Positions 60,508-64,000 of a stretch of 64,000 nt of DNA are shown here, piece after piece (the first letter of the stretch is position 1; every line of letters begins with the position of its first letter). A program made the position numbers and the translations under genes. The notes beneath the pieces were generated by a model. It ran no database searches. It saw only the letters and a list, made by a program, of their open reading frames with translations, and was not told the DNA's origin. The stretch comes from Xestospongia muta (Eukaryota; Porifera; Demospongiae; Haplosclerida; Petrosiidae), in NCBI GenBank assembly GCA_963693285.1, contig OY848923.1, forward strand, positions 2,614,038-2,678,037. The letters are read 5' to 3'.

Positions 60508-62541
60508 ATGGAAGTTTCACCTGGGCTTACTTCTGCTAGCAGTCTCTTCGACTTAAGGCGACAGAGTGAACTTCCATCACGGGATACCTTAAAAGACTTT
60601 CTTCATCAGCACCATAACAGGAGGCCATCATGGTTAGAAAAGGAGAGGTCTACTTGTCATTGTTGCTCTTGGTCATTGAAGGCTAAAGCTTATAAAAATT
60701 TACTGGGAGTGTCTGTTTCTTATTGGATTATTTTCAGTGCTTTTCTAGCTGTAGTAAGTTTACAGAGCAGTCTCAATGAACAAGACGGACTTGGTCTTGC
60801 CTCACTCTGTGTTCTCTACTCGTGCTTTGTTTTTTCTGGTTTATTTACTTCGTCTGTTGTTCGTCTCTTTGGGACAAAATACAATTTGGTAATGTGCTAT
60901 ATTGTCATGTTAATCTATACATTATCAAATTTCTATCCTCACTGGTATACTCTTATCCCTGGCTCTATTTGTCTTGGACTAGCGTTTGGTCCTTTATGGG
61001 CCTCTCTTAATGTCCACATCACTACTGTAGCAATCCGATTTGCTCCTAACCTAAATGAGACTCCAAGTTATGTTGTTGCTCTGTTTACTGGTATTCATAC
61101 TTTTTTTTATAAAATGTCTTATATTCCAGCAAATCTTGCATCAGCTGCCATTCTATTTAGTGGACGAACTGTCAATAGTAGTAATGATGAACCATTGATA
61201 GACACATCGTTAGGTACAGTATGTAATAATACCGAAGCTGCTAATATAGATCGTATCTACATCTATATACTATTTTCAGTATATGTAGTCTTTGATATAA
61301 TAGCTATTATAATTTGTCTATCGTTTGTTGATCATCTTGGTACAAATACAAGATTTCATACAATTGGAAAAATGTTTACGCTCTATTTCAAGAAGCCTTT
61401 TATTGCTACTATAAAGATGTTTACTGAATGGAAGATGATCATGATACTGCCAATGATGGTATTAGATGGATTTATTATATCATTTGCTTTAGGACAGTTT
61501 GCAAAGGTGAGATTGATTAACACTTCATAGTACGATGTTGATGATGCAAATTAAACATAATTTTTTTTCTTATAGTTCTATGTTTCTGACTGTATTGGTG
61601 TTCATTGGATAGGTTTAGTACAAATGGCTTTTGGTATATGTAGTGCTATTTCTGCTGTTTCTGCTGGTCGACTTGTTAAATGTGTACCCCAGTACATCAT
61701 TGTCTATACTACTATTGTTTTAAATTTGGCCATTGTTTTTTTTCTGTTGTTTTGGGACAGAGTACCAAGTTATCCTATCACTTTCATCACATTAGCTTGT
61801 TGGGGTTTGTGTGATGGTATATTTAACTCAATACCACCAGGTAAAGGAATTGATATAAATTCTTTGTTGCTTTTGAAAGTTGCATACAATGATATATTTT
61901 AAATAATAAAAACAAACATGAAAACATCAATAGCTGTTAAATAATATGTAGTCCAATATGATTATAGGACTGTCTGGTATGCTGTGCATGCCAAGTGGAA
62001 TAATAATTTGTATTTTATTGGTTGTACATAAAGTTTTCAAAATCACTTCCAAAATGCTTGCTTCCTATTCTTATTTGGGTTATGGGTTCTTTCTTTTAAT
62101 GACACTGCATAATTTAAAATGTATAAAGTATTTTTAATGTTCATTACTGCAGGTCTTGTGGGGACTATCTTTTCTGACAAGCAGGAGGCTGCCTTTAGTG
62201 TTTTACGAATGGGACTTGCTGTTGGTTTTATTACTGGATTTTTAGGAGCTTTATTTTTTGATTTTAAAGTCCAGTTATATATTCCTCTTTGCTATATTAT
62301 TGTCACTGCTATAACATACTCTATCCTGGTGTTTGTGACTCAACCCAAAGAACAACTCTTACCTTGTTGTTTCCGTAATAAAGAAGACAAGACCAATGAG
62401 TTATCAAATGAAGGTCAAATTGATGATAATGTTTCTAAACTAGAGAACATTAATAAACTCAATACTAATGATGAAGATGACATTTCTGAGAGTCTTGGTG
62501 CTACAAATTATGATTATAAGACAACAGAAACAACAATGTAG
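60508..62541 (+). CDS. UNC93A-like: UNC-93 family membrane protein, class II
   Basis: Exons 60508-61506 (333 codons, phase 0), 61576-61840 (265 bp) and 62153-62541 with the stop; predicted 550 residues, introns 69 and 312 bp, GT-AG. Landmarks by residue: hydrophilic N-terminus with C50xCC; first membrane segment about 64-86 ending SLQSSLN; FYPHWYTLIPGSICLGL about 142-158; sequons N-E-T (about 183), N-S-S (about 223) and N-N-T (about 240); a long segment IYIYILFSVYVVFDIIAI about 251-268; exon 2 opening FYVSDCIGVHWIGL. The tail has LLPCCFRNKEDK, is rich in D/E and ends TETTM, a possible class I PDZ ligand as in the gene at 10227. This looks functional and is the closest intact relative of the amplified fragments. 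Function inferred from family: MFS-like transporter or trafficking partner. Confidence 0.92.
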
Positions 62542-62924
62542 TTATACTTAATTGATTATTAACAGCTTATTAATATCCATACTTTAATAACTACATATTA
62601 TACTATCCATGACAAGTACAGGCAGTCAATTAACTAACTAGATTGTTATTAATTATTATTATAATTATTATTATTTAACCTTTTGTATATACCTTTTATG
62701 CTATTGGATAATTATTTATATTTACCACAATAATGTATTTTATTGTTTATTGTTCATGCTGTGAAGATTTAGGAATTGTTAAAAAATAGTACATGATAAA
62801 GCAATCAAGAATAATTAATACATCTAAGGTGTGGTTTCTAATTATAGTTATGAATAATTATTATATTAAATTAACAATCTATAGGTCTATTGTGGGTGTG
62901 GTAAATATGAGATAACAGCGAAAT
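62542..62924. other. Intergenic, no gene seen
   Basis: AT-rich spacer between the UNC93 stop and the next start codon, with short TTATTATTATAATTATT runs near 62650. No repeat shared with other parts of the window. Confidence 0.5.
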
Positions 62925-64000
62925 ATGAAAACTGCTTTATTTTTTATTTTTCACTTTGTCTGTTTACACGGTGAAGAACATATCAAAGAGCCTCCTCGTT
63001 CTCTTTCAGCAGAACCTACTGGAATAGAATGGACTGATCAAATCAAATCAAAGTTCTGTAATTCTGATGAAAAGGTTTGTTGTATTCACTGATATTAGAC
63101 ACATTTAAACAAACTTTAGACATTACTTTGTTTGCTAGACACCTCTACTCTGAACCAGTTCATTTCCATTTGTATCTATTGTCTCCCTACCATCCATTCA
63201 GCTCAATATTTCCTTTCATCCATCATAGTTCACCTATTTGTCCATCCACCATTTTACATCTCCTTTTCATGTTTCAATGAAAGATTCATCTATATTTTGT
63301 TATTATAATAGTCTTGCAATAACTGTCCTGACCAATGCTCATGGCCAATACAAGACTCCGCCCACCTCATATACTCTCTCATTGAGTTATGTGGTAAAGA
63401 ATACGACATCACTTTACCTAGTCCTCGAAATGCTCATCTTAAGTTTAAAATTTGTGGAGGCATCCATTGTAATGGAGTACATAGTACTAGTTGTATTACT
63501 GTACCTGGTATTAAACCTACTATTACAGGTTAGTATGATAGATATACTGAGTAGATATACAATGTATAGTGGGAGGCAGGAGGGCAAGCGGCCCCCCAAC
63601 AATAGTGGGCAAGGGTCTGAAGCTTGAGTAAATCTATTACAATCTAATTGTCCCAAATCATATTCATCATCCTATTCTACTGACACTGTATATATGGATA
63701 GATTGATGAATGGCTAACCTGCTAAAGAGATTGGTATATTGTTAAATGTAGATGAATGGATGGATTTACAATAAATGTATTACCATCTTTAAATATTTTC
63801 TTAGATGTTTTGATAATGTATATTATCTTTAGGAAAAGTAGCGACAGTACAGTCTCTTAAAGAGGGTGTGGCTAGCTCTGGACTTCAATTAATTCTCAAT
63901 GATGGAGATACATGTGAAGTCACTAAGAAACCTCGTAGAACAGTCGTCCAGTTTCCATGCAATCCTAATATCGAAATAGATATTTCTACTTTTATTCCTG
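62925..64000 (+). CDS. Secreted or lumenal MRH-like protein, 5' part only
   Basis: Exon 1 62925-63074 starts MKTALFFIFHFVCLHGEEH, a clear signal peptide. Exon 2 is 63312-63528 (acceptor TATAATAG, donor GTTAGT, phase 1). Exon 3 starts at 63833 and runs past the window end. The protein is Cys-rich: SCNNCPDQCSW, a Tyr-Ser-Leu...Leu-Cys-Gly motif (YSLIELCGKEYDI), KFKICGGIHCNG, and LILNDGDTCEV ... FPCNPN. The YxLxxLCG opening and the later DGDxC...R...FxC block match mannose-6-phosphate-receptor-homology (MRH) domains, lectin-like modules of the secretory pathway. The exact family (IGF2R-, GNPTG- or ELAPOR-like) cannot be decided from this part. A relic of exon 3 lies at 13066. Confidence 0.7.

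Noticed and set aside
63238..63627. Plus-strand 129-codon ORF across the MRH exon 2
   Set aside because: Its frame differs from the Cys-rich spliced frame and it reads through both introns.
63414..63656. Minus-strand 80-codon ORF over the MRH exon
   Set aside because: Shadow of exon 2 and its intron on the opposite strand, where splice sites and cysteine pattern support the plus-strand gene.

Overview
The window is eukaryotic, and almost certainly from an animal with a compact, AT-rich genome. Genes are split by GT-AG introns as short as 52 bp, there are no bacterial-style operons, and the main genes are UNC-93 family membrane proteins. A sponge or another early-branching animal fits best, but this is inference; nothing here fixes the species.

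Layout. (1) Bases 1-15311 hold a local UNC93 paralogue cluster: a minus-strand gene (3359-1240), plus-strand genes at 4517-6345 and 10227-12751, a chimeric pseudogene (6824-8470), a duplicated final exon (about 13340-14070) and a 5'-truncated but open copy (14356-15311). Two sequence classes alternate. Class I is the 3359-1240 and 4517-6345 type. Class II is the 10227-12751 and 60508-62541 type. All intact copies share three exons with a middle exon of exactly 265 bp. (2) At 15765 a roughly 7.6 kb element sits about 25 bp upstream of where a class II start codon would be. It has imperfect 44-bp terminal inverted repeats and an 8-bp target duplication, TGTACCAC; the same site is empty in two paralogues. 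(3) Bases 16078 to about 59057 are five head-to-tail copies of [element interior + right end + first ~550 bp of UNC93 exon 1]. UNC93 is fused back to the element interior at a 4-bp GACT microhomology. Unit lengths are 7894, 9405, 10074 and 7154 bp and about 8.45 kb; they differ through minisatellite copy number, a hAT-derived insertion, a deleted SINE-like block and (GA)n length. (4) Bases 59058-60047 are a chimeric UNC93 pseudogene closing the array, followed by an intact class II gene (60508-62541). (5) A secreted or lumenal MRH-like gene starts at 62925 and runs off the end.

What the amplified unit carries. Each unit holds a small membrane-segment ORF, a tandem pair of tRNA-derived SINE-like sequences (lost in unit 4), E2F-site/CpG modules on both sides of a satellite block, a GC-rich 25-bp-stem hairpin with an A/T loop, a 114/119-bp minisatellite (9, 17, about 23, 8 and 13 monomers), remains of a multi-exon gene on the minus strand, a (GA)n tract, a 431-bp hAT derivative with a transposase C-terminus (units 2-5), and a second gene remnant on the plus strand next to the right terminal repeat.

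How it fits together. The most economical reading is that a cargo-bearing DNA transposon landed at a UNC93 promoter. One microhomology-mediated event then made a unit combining element and gene fragment, and that unit was amplified in tandem and partly homogenised. None of the array's UNC93 fragments can encode a full protein; the working transporters are the flanking copies.
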